Shown piece after piece: positions 5,987-12,686 of a stretch of 39,166 nucleotides of DNA. This DNA comes from Candidatus Poribacteria bacterium. Its GTDB lineage: Bacteria > Poribacteria > WGA-4E > WGA-3G. Location of the stretch: contig JAPPCZ010000101.1 of assembly GCA_028824685.1 (NCBI GenBank), forward strand, positions 1 through 39,166. Direction: 5' to 3'. The first letter of the stretch is position 1. Each line of letters begins with the position of its first letter. The notes under the pieces are model-generated. The model worked only from the letters and a program-made list of their open reading frames with translations, had not been told where the DNA came from and searched no databases. The position numbers and the translations under genes are program-made.

Positions 5987-6865
5987 TCACCGATTTTTTT
6001 GTTTGTGGACACTGCGAAACCATCGTTTATATCTATGGCTATCTTGAAGCATTTGTTGGAGGAGGACTAATTCCTCATCCTCTTCTTCACATGGGGCATC
6101 ATCAAGTAACGCTAATAACTCTTCATAAACAACCTTGTCTTCATCAACAAGTGCTGAGAGGAGTCTGTCAAAATTTTCACCATGACCGAGTAGGGCGAAC
6201 AATTGGTTTGTATGTTTGATCTCTTCAGAGGCGGCTTGGTTCAGGTATGCTGCAAGTTCATGCTCATTCCGACTCTCAGCGATTTGTGCGAGAATTAACC
6301 GAATCCCGACGAGTTTTAGTTTTGCTTGTGCAAGTTCGTCAAGTTCTGTTTCAAATTTCTCCCGCAAGTGATCAGCATCGCGTGGATGTAACTGTGCATA
6401 ACTTGGCCACACTGGTTTTGCCATCACCTGTTTCAACTTTTTCAGACTTCCAATCAGATTTTCACGTTCTTCAAGGGAGAGTTGACCAAAGGTATTTTGC
6501 CAAAAGTCTGTCGCATGTTTCACTCGTTCTCGGAAAAGCTCTTCTGATTGCGGTGTCAGTTGAATGCGGGCACGCCTCCGATCTTCATCACATTTACGAC
6601 GGACAACCCAACCATGCTTTTCAAGCCGACCAACTAAACCTGATACTGTATTATGAGCAAGACCTAAATGTTCTCCTAACTCACTTACATACATACCAGA
6701 TTCACGACCATACCAATGAAGGTGCTGCAAGGCGTTGAACTGTACAATTGTCAATCGATTGGGGACTACTTCCTGAATAAACCTGGATTTGACAGCCGCT
6801 TGTGCATGATGCATCACACGCATCACAACATCAATCTCTTGATTGAACTCCGGGTTTTCTGACAT
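5987..6865 (-). CDS. MarR regulator fused to a ferritin-like domain
   Basis: A 292-residue DNA-binding regulator. Residues about 10-150 are a MarR winged helix: NRLTIVQFNALQHLHWYGRE, SELGEHLGLAHNTVSGLVGR, then the wing DEDRRRARIQLTPQSEEL. MarR proteins usually end there. Here about 140 more residues follow, predicted all-helical and of ferritin/rubrerythrin type: AAYLNQAASEEIKHTNQLFA with E215xxH218, an acidic third helix with E248/E249, and a last helix QMLQDSHRYKRWF. The helix-1 position that is Glu in rubrerythrin aligns best with K182, so a complete di-iron site is doubtful. There are only two cysteines (C92, C259). It is preceded by a consensus promoter overlapped by a palindrome, which suggests autorepression. 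A redox, peroxide or iron sensor is plausible but inferred. Confidence 0.85.
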   Translation of the reverse strand: MSENPEFNQEIDVVMRVMHHAQAAVKSRFIQEVVPNRLTIVQFNALQHLHWYGRESGMYVSELGEHLGLAHNTVSGLVGRLEKHGWVVRRKCDEDRRRARIQLTPQSEELFRERVKHATDFWQNTFGQLSLEERENLIGSLKKLKQVMAKPVWPSYAQLHPRDADHLREKFETELDELAQAKLKLVGIRLILAQIAESRNEHELAAYLNQAASEEIKHTNQLFALLGHGENFDRLLSALVDEDKVVYEELLALLDDAPCEEEDEELVLLQQMLQDSHRYKRWFRSVHKQKNR

Positions 6866-6897
6866 CTCTAAATACGTCCTATGTTAGAGGTATATTC

Positions 6898-6911
6898 CGT
6901 CGTATACGACG
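6898..6911. promoter_or_regulatory. 14-bp palindromic operator candidate for the MarR-type regulator
   Basis: CGTCGTATACGACG is a perfect palindrome centred between 6904 and 6905. It lies just downstream of the -10 box of the promoter at 6915-6943 and covers the expected transcription start. This is a typical place for a dimeric MarR autorepressor site. Confidence 0.7.
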
Positions 6912-6914
6912 TAA

Positions 6915-6943
6915 ATTATATATTAATTTTCCGTGAATGTCAA
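6915..6943 (-). promoter_or_regulatory. Consensus sigma70 promoter of the MarR-sigma unit
   Basis: On the minus strand TTGACA (6938-6943), exactly 17 bases and TATAAT (6915-6920) match the full consensus. Transcription would start near 6908, inside the palindrome at 6898-6911, about 45 bases before the regulator's ATG. A perfect promoter that is normally occluded fits a repressed, inducible unit. Confidence 0.85.
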
Positions 6944-6989
6944 ATAAAAGTTGTAAAATAGAGGTTTTTTATTGGAAATTATTTGAATT

Positions 6990-8738
6990 TCAATTGCTTC
7001 CAACCAAACGTTGTGCCTTCATTTTTCGTTTTCGCTTGGATTTTGACTTAGTCCGTTTCGTTGTTGTATCGTCTTGGACATTTTTATGTTGCTGTTGATT
7101 TTCTTCGTGTTCCTGTTCTGTATCAACAACTTGCTTCTGTTGTTCTGCTTCATATTTGGCGTAAGTGCCTTCAAAGAAATGGGCTTTTGTCTCCTCTTTT
7201 GTAGCATCAAAAATTAACAGTTTGGTCGCTAAACTATTCAAAAGATAGCGGTCATGAGAGATAATGAACATCGTTGCTGGATATTCGGCAAGTGCCTTCT
7301 CAAGTGCCTCGCGTGCTGGAATATCCAGATGGTTTGTCGGTTCATCAAGTAAAAGAACATTAGCATTTTTTAATAGCAACTTCGCCAGTTGAACACGGCT
7401 TTGTTCTCCACCACTCAAGTTCCCAATCTGTTTGAATACATCATTCCCACGAAAGAGCAACTTTGCTAAATAACTACGGACTTCCGTCTGTGTCAGTTGT
7501 GGGCAAAGTCCCCAAATCTCTTCAATTATTTCTTTATCTAAATTAAGACCTTCTAATTCTTGTGTATAATATCCAAGTTTGAGATTGGGACCGACCCATA
7601 GGTTGCCTTGTGTTGGCTGTTCTTCTCCCAAAATCATACGAAAAAATGTTGTTTTCCCGGTGCCGTTTGGACCAAAAATACCAATTATATCACCGCGATA
7701 CACCTCAAAATTCAGGTCTGTGAATAACACCTTATCGCCAAATTGCTTACTAACACCCTGACATCGCAGAATGTCATCACCTTCACGGGTTCCAGGTGTA
7801 AAATTGAGTTTTAATGTCGGTGCATCGGATTTTGGTTTTTCTACTTTCTCCAACCGCTCTAATCTTTTGCGTCTTCCTTGTGCCTCACGGGTTCGTTGTC
7901 CAGCTATATTGCGTTCAATAAATTTTTCTTCATTTGCAATAAACATTTGTTGTTCTTTGAATGCTCTTTCGCCAACTAATCGCTCAATTGCTTTCATTTC
8001 ACAGGATTTTGAGTAATTCCCGCGACAAATGTTTATTTTGTGTTCATCCAACTCCCATACTTTTCGGACGACCTTATCTAAAAAATACCTATCGTGAGAT
8101 ACAACCAGAACAGCACCTTTGTATTCGGTATTAAGATAATTTTCCAGCCATTCAATTCCGTTAATGTCAAGGTGATTCGTCGGTTCGTCAAGGAGTAAGA
8201 GATCAGGTTCTTCAAGGAGTAGTTTTGCTAACGTTGCCCGACTTTTTTGACCGCCACTGAGGACACGGACTGGTAAGTTGAAGTCTTGTTCACTAAAACC
8301 TAATCCACCGAGTACGCGATTTATCCGGTGTTCATAGTCGTAACCACCGAGTCGTTCATGCCGTTCATGAATACGGGCGTACTGCTGTAGGAGATGTGAC
8401 GTCTCTTGAGTCTCCATCTCCTCTGCAAGCATGAGCATTTTATCTTCAAGGGCAAGCCGTTCTTCAAAAACCGTGAGCATTTCCTGACGTAACGTGCAAT
8501 CACGTTCTAAGTCCGGTTCTTGGCTCAGATATCCAATGCGCAACCCGCTGGCTAAAACGACATCCCCTTTAAAATCAGTCAGGGTACCGCCTATAATTTT
8601 AAGTAACGTTGTTTTTCCAGATCCGTTACGGCCAATTAACCCAATTCGGTCTCCATGCACTATTGTGGCTGAAATATCATCCAAAATTAAGTCTGGGTCG
8701 TACAGTTTAGTGACATGTTGAAGGTTTATTAAAGACAT
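6990..8738 (-). CDS. ABC-F family ATPase (Uup/EttA/YdiF type)
   Basis: Soluble twin-ATPase protein of the ABC-F group, whose members act on the ribosome (translation factors, antibiotic protection) and are not transporters. The 582-residue product has two nucleotide-binding domains and no membrane segment. NBD1 has Walker A GRNGSGKT (36-43), signature LSGGQKSRATLAKLL and Walker B LLLLDEPTNHLD. NBD2 has GPNGTGKTT, LSGGEQSRVQLAKLL and LLLDEPTNHLD. Between them is the ABC-F linker with KAIERLVGERAFKEQQMFIA and many Arg/Lys/Glu. The tail (about 535-582) is very basic and low in complexity (TKRTKSKSKRKRKMKAQR). ATG 8738 has no clear ribosome site. The subgroup cannot be assigned by eye. Confidence 0.93.
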   Translation of the reverse strand: MSLINLQHVTKLYDPDLILDDISATIVHGDRIGLIGRNGSGKTTLLKIIGGTLTDFKGDVVLASGLRIGYLSQEPDLERDCTLRQEMLTVFEERLALEDKMLMLAEEMETQETSHLLQQYARIHERHERLGGYDYEHRINRVLGGLGFSEQDFNLPVRVLSGGQKSRATLAKLLLEEPDLLLLDEPTNHLDINGIEWLENYLNTEYKGAVLVVSHDRYFLDKVVRKVWELDEHKINICRGNYSKSCEMKAIERLVGERAFKEQQMFIANEEKFIERNIAGQRTREAQGRRKRLERLEKVEKPKSDAPTLKLNFTPGTREGDDILRCQGVSKQFGDKVLFTDLNFEVYRGDIIGIFGPNGTGKTTFFRMILGEEQPTQGNLWVGPNLKLGYYTQELEGLNLDKEIIEEIWGLCPQLTQTEVRSYLAKLLFRGNDVFKQIGNLSGGEQSRVQLAKLLLKNANVLLLDEPTNHLDIPAREALEKALAEYPATMFIISHDRYLLNSLATKLLIFDATKEETKAHFFEGTYAKYEAEQQKQVVDTEQEHEENQQQHKNVQDDTTTKRTKSKSKRKRKMKAQRLVGSN

Positions 8739-8802
8739 ATTTTTGTAGGTGCGATGTGTATATTGATGTTTCGCAATCTCATTTAAGAATTCGTCAAGTA
8801 AT

Positions 8803-9729
8803 TTACAGATGTATTGACTGCCAATTCGCGCTGCGGGTAATCATCTCGTGATACGTATCGGCGCGATGTGCATCTGGATGGCGGATATTGAACTGTCTAA
8901 ATCGCCAGAACGCTATCGCAAGCGCTGCATAGTAAACAAAACTATCCAAGTTGTCCCATTCGTCATCTGTCAAAGGACGTGATGCATTGTAAGCATCCAA
9001 TAAACCGTGTACCAAAGCAATATTCAACTGATGTTCTGGTGTGTAACAACACCCAATAATCGTCATTCCGATGTCAATTAGCAAAGTATCGTGACATCCC
9101 TCCTCAAAGTCAAGGACTGCTACCATCTGGTCACCATCGAAAAGGGTGTTGTCTAAAAACAGATCGCCATGCAAAAGTCCTATGGGCAAAGATTTGTCTA
9201 ATTCAGGTTTGATCCATTCAAGTTCGGATTTTAACCATATTACAAACGGATGTGTGGCAAATCGTGTGTTTTGGACATCTTTGAGAAAAGGTGTTATTTG
9301 TGTAATTCCCATCGGAAATTTTGAAAGTTCAGGTAGTGGTGGAATGCGATGTAACTTTGCTAATGCTTCACCAATTTGTGCCAACACGCGTTGCGAAGGC
9401 TGCGGTGTTTGTCCATCCAAAAACGGATAGAGCATCACGCGGTAGTTTGAAGTTAGATTGAGCGCATCACCATTTTTCTGTAAAATTGGATACACTGTCG
9501 GGTAGGCATGCTGGCAAAGGTGTTCCAAGAGAGCAATTTGCTTATGAAGTTCTTTTAGATTCTTTTCATCACATATTTTTAGGAGAAACGTGCCATCTGT
9601 TGTTGTCAACTTAAAGTTGCTGTTTCCAAATCCACCCGGAATTTCCTCAAACTTTACTGGTGTGCCGATTGCGTAATGTGACACTATATCCGCGAGTTCT
9701 TCAGATGAAAGGTTTGTATAGCGTGCCAT
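8803..9729 (-). CDS. APH/homoserine-kinase-II-like phosphotransferase
   Basis: Small-molecule kinase of the aminoglycoside phosphotransferase fold, closest by pattern to type II homoserine kinases. The 308-residue product has a glycine-rich loop PGGFGNSNFKL (31-41) and a lysine in FLLKICDEKN. The catalytic loop LLHGDLFLDN has H187, D189 and N194, and the metal-binding VLDFEEGCHD has D207. The substrate is not determined by these motifs: homoserine, choline, hydroxylysine or another metabolite are all possible. The start ATG 9729 lies 18 bases after the restriction gene stop. It follows directly a 30-bp sequence duplicated at the end of the TPR gene (12038-12067), which suggests that this kinase once followed that TPR gene. 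Confidence 0.8.
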   Translation of the reverse strand: MARYTNLSSEELADIVSHYAIGTPVKFEEIPGGFGNSNFKLTTTDGTFLLKICDEKNLKELHKQIALLEHLCQHAYPTVYPILQKNGDALNLTSNYRVMLYPFLDGQTPQPSQRVLAQIGEALAKLHRIPPLPELSKFPMGITQITPFLKDVQNTRFATHPFVIWLKSELEWIKPELDKSLPIGLLHGDLFLDNTLFDGDQMVAVLDFEEGCHDTLLIDIGMTIIGCCYTPEHQLNIALVHGLLDAYNASRPLTDDEWDNLDSFVYYAALAIAFWRFRQFNIRHPDAHRADTYHEMITRSANWQSIHL

Positions 9730-9731
9730 GG

Positions 9732-9761
9732 GATGTAACGTGGGGTATCACTGTTTCGGTT
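9732..9761. repeat. Direct repeat bounding the restriction-modification unit, left copy
   Basis: GATGTAACGTGGGGTATCAC plus TGTTTCGGTT, identical at 29 of 30 positions to 12038-12067 in the same orientation. It contains the stop codon and last codons of the restriction gene. The distance between the copies is 2306 bases. Confidence 0.85.
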
Positions 9762-10902
9762 TAGCAGCTTGTGGATTGTTTCCTAACAAATACTTTAACA
9801 GGTCTTCCCAGTAGCGCAAGTGAATTTCTTTGATGTCTGTATTCTGATTAAAATCTAATTGGAGGTTTTCAGAATAGCGTTCTATAAAAAGTTTGGGATT
9901 GCTTAACAAGCGCAAGTAATATTTTAATGATGGAAGAATCCCGTTAACAATCACTTCACAACCATGCTGCGTGTGAATTTCACTAACCAATTCGCCTACC
10001 GAGTCAATATCCTCAACGTTCGGCTCTGCTGTGGTAAGTAGATAGTAACGACAAACAGGGGTCTTTGCAAATTTTTGATAAGCATCTTCAACAATCTCTA
10101 GCGAAATGGGTTTCTTATGTTTGATTTCGACTCCCTCAAAAAAAATATTCTCGTTCAAGACCTCAATATCTCCTATTCCGCGAGATTTGGTATCCGCTGT
10201 GGTATGGCTCTTCAATCGCGAGAGCGTTTTACCTTCATATCGTTCAATCCCCATAAGCATCTCATAAGCAGAATAAACTGCCAACACAGGAAGACGTGAG
10301 GCACCAGCAACGCCATAGTCGCGCGAAAAGTGACATCTTAGAAGATCGACTATTTTTTCGATCGTTACTGTCTCTGTTTGTTGTGCTTCTTTCAGAAAGT
10401 CGAAACTCGTCTGTGATTCTTCCATCAACGTAATTAGGGAAGAAAAAATCGCTCGTAGATATTTTTTTGGATCCGCTTTATTTTCCTCAATATCATTGAG
10501 AATTAGAAGAAAGGCATCTTTCACAGTTTTATCCTTTATCTGACCAGGATACTCCAACATATAGGGCTGATGTTGCCTAAGAGTGTGTGTCAACCATCCA
10601 CTTTCTGCCATAGCAAACCGTCTAAATTTCTCTTTCATGAAGGGTGTTATGTAATCGGTGTCCAACCCTCTTCCCGAATAACCATTTGGAAGTTCTTTTA
10701 GATGATAGCGAACATCTTGGGTCGGGGTATCGATCTTTCTGACTAGCGATGTAATTAGGACTGTAAGAACTGCTTTCTGAGATTCCGCCTTTTCGATGAT
10801 TGTTTCAACCCAATTTCTTTGGATCTCCGAAAGTCCTGGTTGAAGATCATGCTTTGATGCCAAACGATAAGCATCTTCCAAAATTGCACGTATGTTGTTC
10901 AC
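9748..10902 (-). CDS. Type II restriction endonuclease, specificity unknown
   Basis: Predicted DNA-cutting partner of the adjoining methyltransferase. The 384-residue product has no recognised helicase or translocase motif, so it is an orthodox type II enzyme. A PD-(D/E)XK-type site is seen as GDIEVLNENIFFEGVEIKHK, with D245, E259 and K261 in the expected D-x13-ExK spacing. It is followed by a strand YYLLTTAEP. The start GTG 10902 overlaps the methyltransferase stop by four bases (GTGA), so translation is coupled and methylase comes first. The C-terminal codons (..PKQ stop) lie in a 30-bp duplication shared with the TPR gene, so the tail may not be original. The recognition site cannot be read from the sequence. 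Confidence 0.8.
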   Translation of the reverse strand: MNNIRAILEDAYRLASKHDLQPGLSEIQRNWVETIIEKAESQKAVLTVLITSLVRKIDTPTQDVRYHLKELPNGYSGRGLDTDYITPFMKEKFRRFAMAESGWLTHTLRQHQPYMLEYPGQIKDKTVKDAFLLILNDIEENKADPKKYLRAIFSSLITLMEESQTSFDFLKEAQQTETVTIEKIVDLLRCHFSRDYGVAGASRLPVLAVYSAYEMLMGIERYEGKTLSRLKSHTTADTKSRGIGDIEVLNENIFFEGVEIKHKKPISLEIVEDAYQKFAKTPVCRYYLLTTAEPNVEDIDSVGELVSEIHTQHGCEVIVNGILPSLKYYLRLLSNPKLFIERYSENLQLDFNQNTDIKEIHLRYWEDLLKYLLGNNPQAAKPKQ

Positions 10903-11966
10903 TGTGTTCCCTCAAACAAACGTTGCATTGCAATCGGAGTGTTATCAACACGCTGTCGGGCATCTTTACAGTACTCAGTATTAATATCATAGCCGATATA
11001 ATGTCTACCCAGGTTTTTGCAAGCAACTGCGGTTGAGCCAGAACCCATAAACGGATCGAGAACCAATGCATTAATGGGTGTGAGGAGATGTAAAAACTCC
11101 TCCACTACTTCCACTGGATAGATTGCTGGATGTTTATTTCCTTTAAGGGTAGCAACGGGTGTCTCAATCACATCTGGAATTTCAATCACGTCATCAGTCT
11201 TAATTACATCTCGCTTGAGTTTATTGCCGTGAATTCTAATGATTGTAAACCCTTTATTTTTTAGCTGTAATGTGCGACCTCCTTCCTGTCCACCGAATGG
11301 AGCAGCATGGATTCCGCGAATTTTCATCCGAAAACTTTGCGTTTTGCCACGTTTTACTTCTTGAATAACCTCTGCAAGTTCGAGCCGAGCAGCTGATTTT
11401 TCTGTTTCAGATAGCTCGGATTCATCAATAAGCTCAAAATATCGCTGTCCAATGTTGGTCTTAGTTTTCTTTTTTAAGGGTTGTGAAGCATGCGATTCTG
11501 CCATGAAAGCTTTGGGGTCGTAGAAATAGTTATCTGATTTGACGAAATGAAAGAACGGCTCAGTACTACTGACAAGGCGGCGGCTAAACTGGCGCGGGGT
11601 TGGATTTCTTTTAACCCATGTAATTTCATTTACAAGTTTAACCAATCCAGTATCCGTAGCGGCAAGCGCGAAACGATATGGAACCAGAAGTAAGCTACTG
11701 TCCTGATACTTGTCGCCAATATTAAAAACTATACTGCCATCATCTCTCACAACACGCACACACTCGTGAAAGAGACGAAGTAGCGTATCAATGTACTCAT
11801 TGACACTACTTTCATTTCCCATTCCGCCGCCGTAATCGCGCTGCTGGAAATAAGGAGGCGAGGTAATCACCAATTGGATACAACAATCAGGCAATTGTCT
11901 AATGAGTTCCAGATTATCCCCGCACAATATTTTGTCAATTGGTAAGTTATCATTAGTATAGGACAT
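10899..11966 (-). CDS. Beta-class DNA methyltransferase of a type II R-M system
   Basis: Methylates an exocyclic amino group (N4-cytosine or N6-adenine) at the recognition site to protect host DNA. The 355-residue protein has the catalytic motif TSPPY at 35-39 before the AdoMet motif DPFMGSGSTAVACKNLGRHY (about 304-323), the order of the beta class. Ser in TSPPY is commonest among N4-cytosine enzymes. The region between (about 150-270) is variable and probably carries target recognition. ATG 11966 has AAGGAG upstream. It is followed by the endonuclease with a 4-base overlap. No controller (C) gene is present, and the spacer before it has no clear promoter, so read-through from the TPR gene is possible. 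Confidence 0.92.
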   Translation of the reverse strand: MSYTNDNLPIDKILCGDNLELIRQLPDCCIQLVITSPPYFQQRDYGGGMGNESSVNEYIDTLLRLFHECVRVVRDDGSIVFNIGDKYQDSSLLLVPYRFALAATDTGLVKLVNEITWVKRNPTPRQFSRRLVSSTEPFFHFVKSDNYFYDPKAFMAESHASQPLKKKTKTNIGQRYFELIDESELSETEKSAARLELAEVIQEVKRGKTQSFRMKIRGIHAAPFGGQEGGRTLQLKNKGFTIIRIHGNKLKRDVIKTDDVIEIPDVIETPVATLKGNKHPAIYPVEVVEEFLHLLTPINALVLDPFMGSGSTAVACKNLGRHYIGYDINTEYCKDARQRVDNTPIAMQRLFEGTQ

Positions 11967-12037
11967 ATTTCATACTCCTTTTCTACGGTCAGCAACAAGA
12001 TAGTTCAGTGGCGCATTGGTTGTGAAAGTCACCAGGA

Positions 12038-12067
12038 GATGTAACGTGAGGTATCACTGTTTCGGTT
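12038..12067. repeat. Direct repeat bounding the restriction-modification unit, right copy
   Basis: GATGTAACGTGAGGTATCAC plus TGTTTCGGTT, differing from 9732-9761 at one base. It encodes the end of the TPR lipoprotein (EPKQ stop). With the left copy it brackets the methyltransferase and endonuclease genes. Confidence 0.85.
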
Positions 12068-12590
12068 CAGAGGTTTGGAGCAGTTCTTTATACTCTGGCA
12101 ACTCACGAATTTTGTCAAATGCTGGTTCTGTTTTTGCAGCAGAAAGTACTTCCTTATCTACCCGAATCGCCTCGCGTAAAGATGCGATTGATCTTTCAAT
12201 ATCCGCAACTTGCGATCCAACTTCTATAGATTCTTCTGCTCGCAGTGAATACGCAATAGCAAGGTTATAATATGCCTTTGCGAAATCAGTATCCAGTTGT
12301 GTTGCACGTTCCCACGCACTGATAGCCTGTTTAACGTCCCCCATATTCCCATACACTGCACCGAGATTGAAATAAGGAATTGCCCAACCCGGCTCATTGT
12401 GGATTGCCAACTTGAACTCAGTGACAGCTTGTGCAAGATCACCTTGTTTGGCATACGCCAATCCCCAATTGTAATGTGATAGGGCAGCCTTATTCGGTTC
12501 AGAGACATCTGTTTTTTGTGAATATGGAATGCTTTTTAGACCACATCCGAGCAGTAATGCCGCTAAGCAAAATATTAGGAGTGGTTTCAT
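12054..12590 (-). CDS. TPR-repeat lipoprotein
   Basis: A 178-residue envelope lipoprotein with tetratricopeptide repeats, likely a scaffold for protein contacts. The signal sequence MKPLLIFCLAALLLGCG ends in the lipobox LLGC. TPR units follow, such as ALSHYNWGLAYAKQGDLAQA, AIPYFNLGAVYGNMGDVKQA and FAKAYYNLAIAYSLRAEESI, each with the W/Y-LG-Y-A-P pattern. GTG 12602 is possible, but ATG 12590 has GGAGAG at the right distance and begins the signal peptide. A promoter lies at 12618-12646. The last codons are duplicated at the end of the restriction gene. The binding partner is unknown. Confidence 0.85.
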   Translation of the reverse strand: MKPLLIFCLAALLLGCGLKSIPYSQKTDVSEPNKAALSHYNWGLAYAKQGDLAQAVTEFKLAIHNEPGWAIPYFNLGAVYGNMGDVKQAISAWERATQLDTDFAKAYYNLAIAYSLRAEESIEVGSQVADIERSIASLREAIRVDKEVLSAAKTEPAFDKIRELPEYKELLQTSEPKQ

Positions 12591-12617
12591 TTTTCTCTCC
12601 ACGTCTTCTTTTATAAT

Positions 12618-12646
12618 ACTTTACCTAATTTTAGGTTGTTAGTCAA
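12618..12646 (-). promoter_or_regulatory. Promoter of the TPR lipoprotein gene
   Basis: TTGACT (12641-12646), a 17-base spacer and TAAAGT (12618-12623) on the minus strand, with the start near 12611, about 20 bases before ATG 12590. It could also drive the downstream restriction-modification genes. Confidence 0.6.
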
Positions 12647-12686
12647 CTGGTTTGTGCTGCGCAGATATGTTTAGTTTCAAATACTA

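Noticed and set aside
6247..6738. A 163-codon open frame on the plus strand
   Set aside because: It is antisense to the MarR-ferritin-like gene, whose motifs are clear. The composition is that of a complementary-strand shadow.
9732..12067. The bracketed restriction-modification unit as a classical transposon
   Set aside because: The repeats are direct, only one copy lies at each edge, no terminal inverted repeats were seen and no transposase or integrase is encoded. Target duplication of an R-M unit explains it better.
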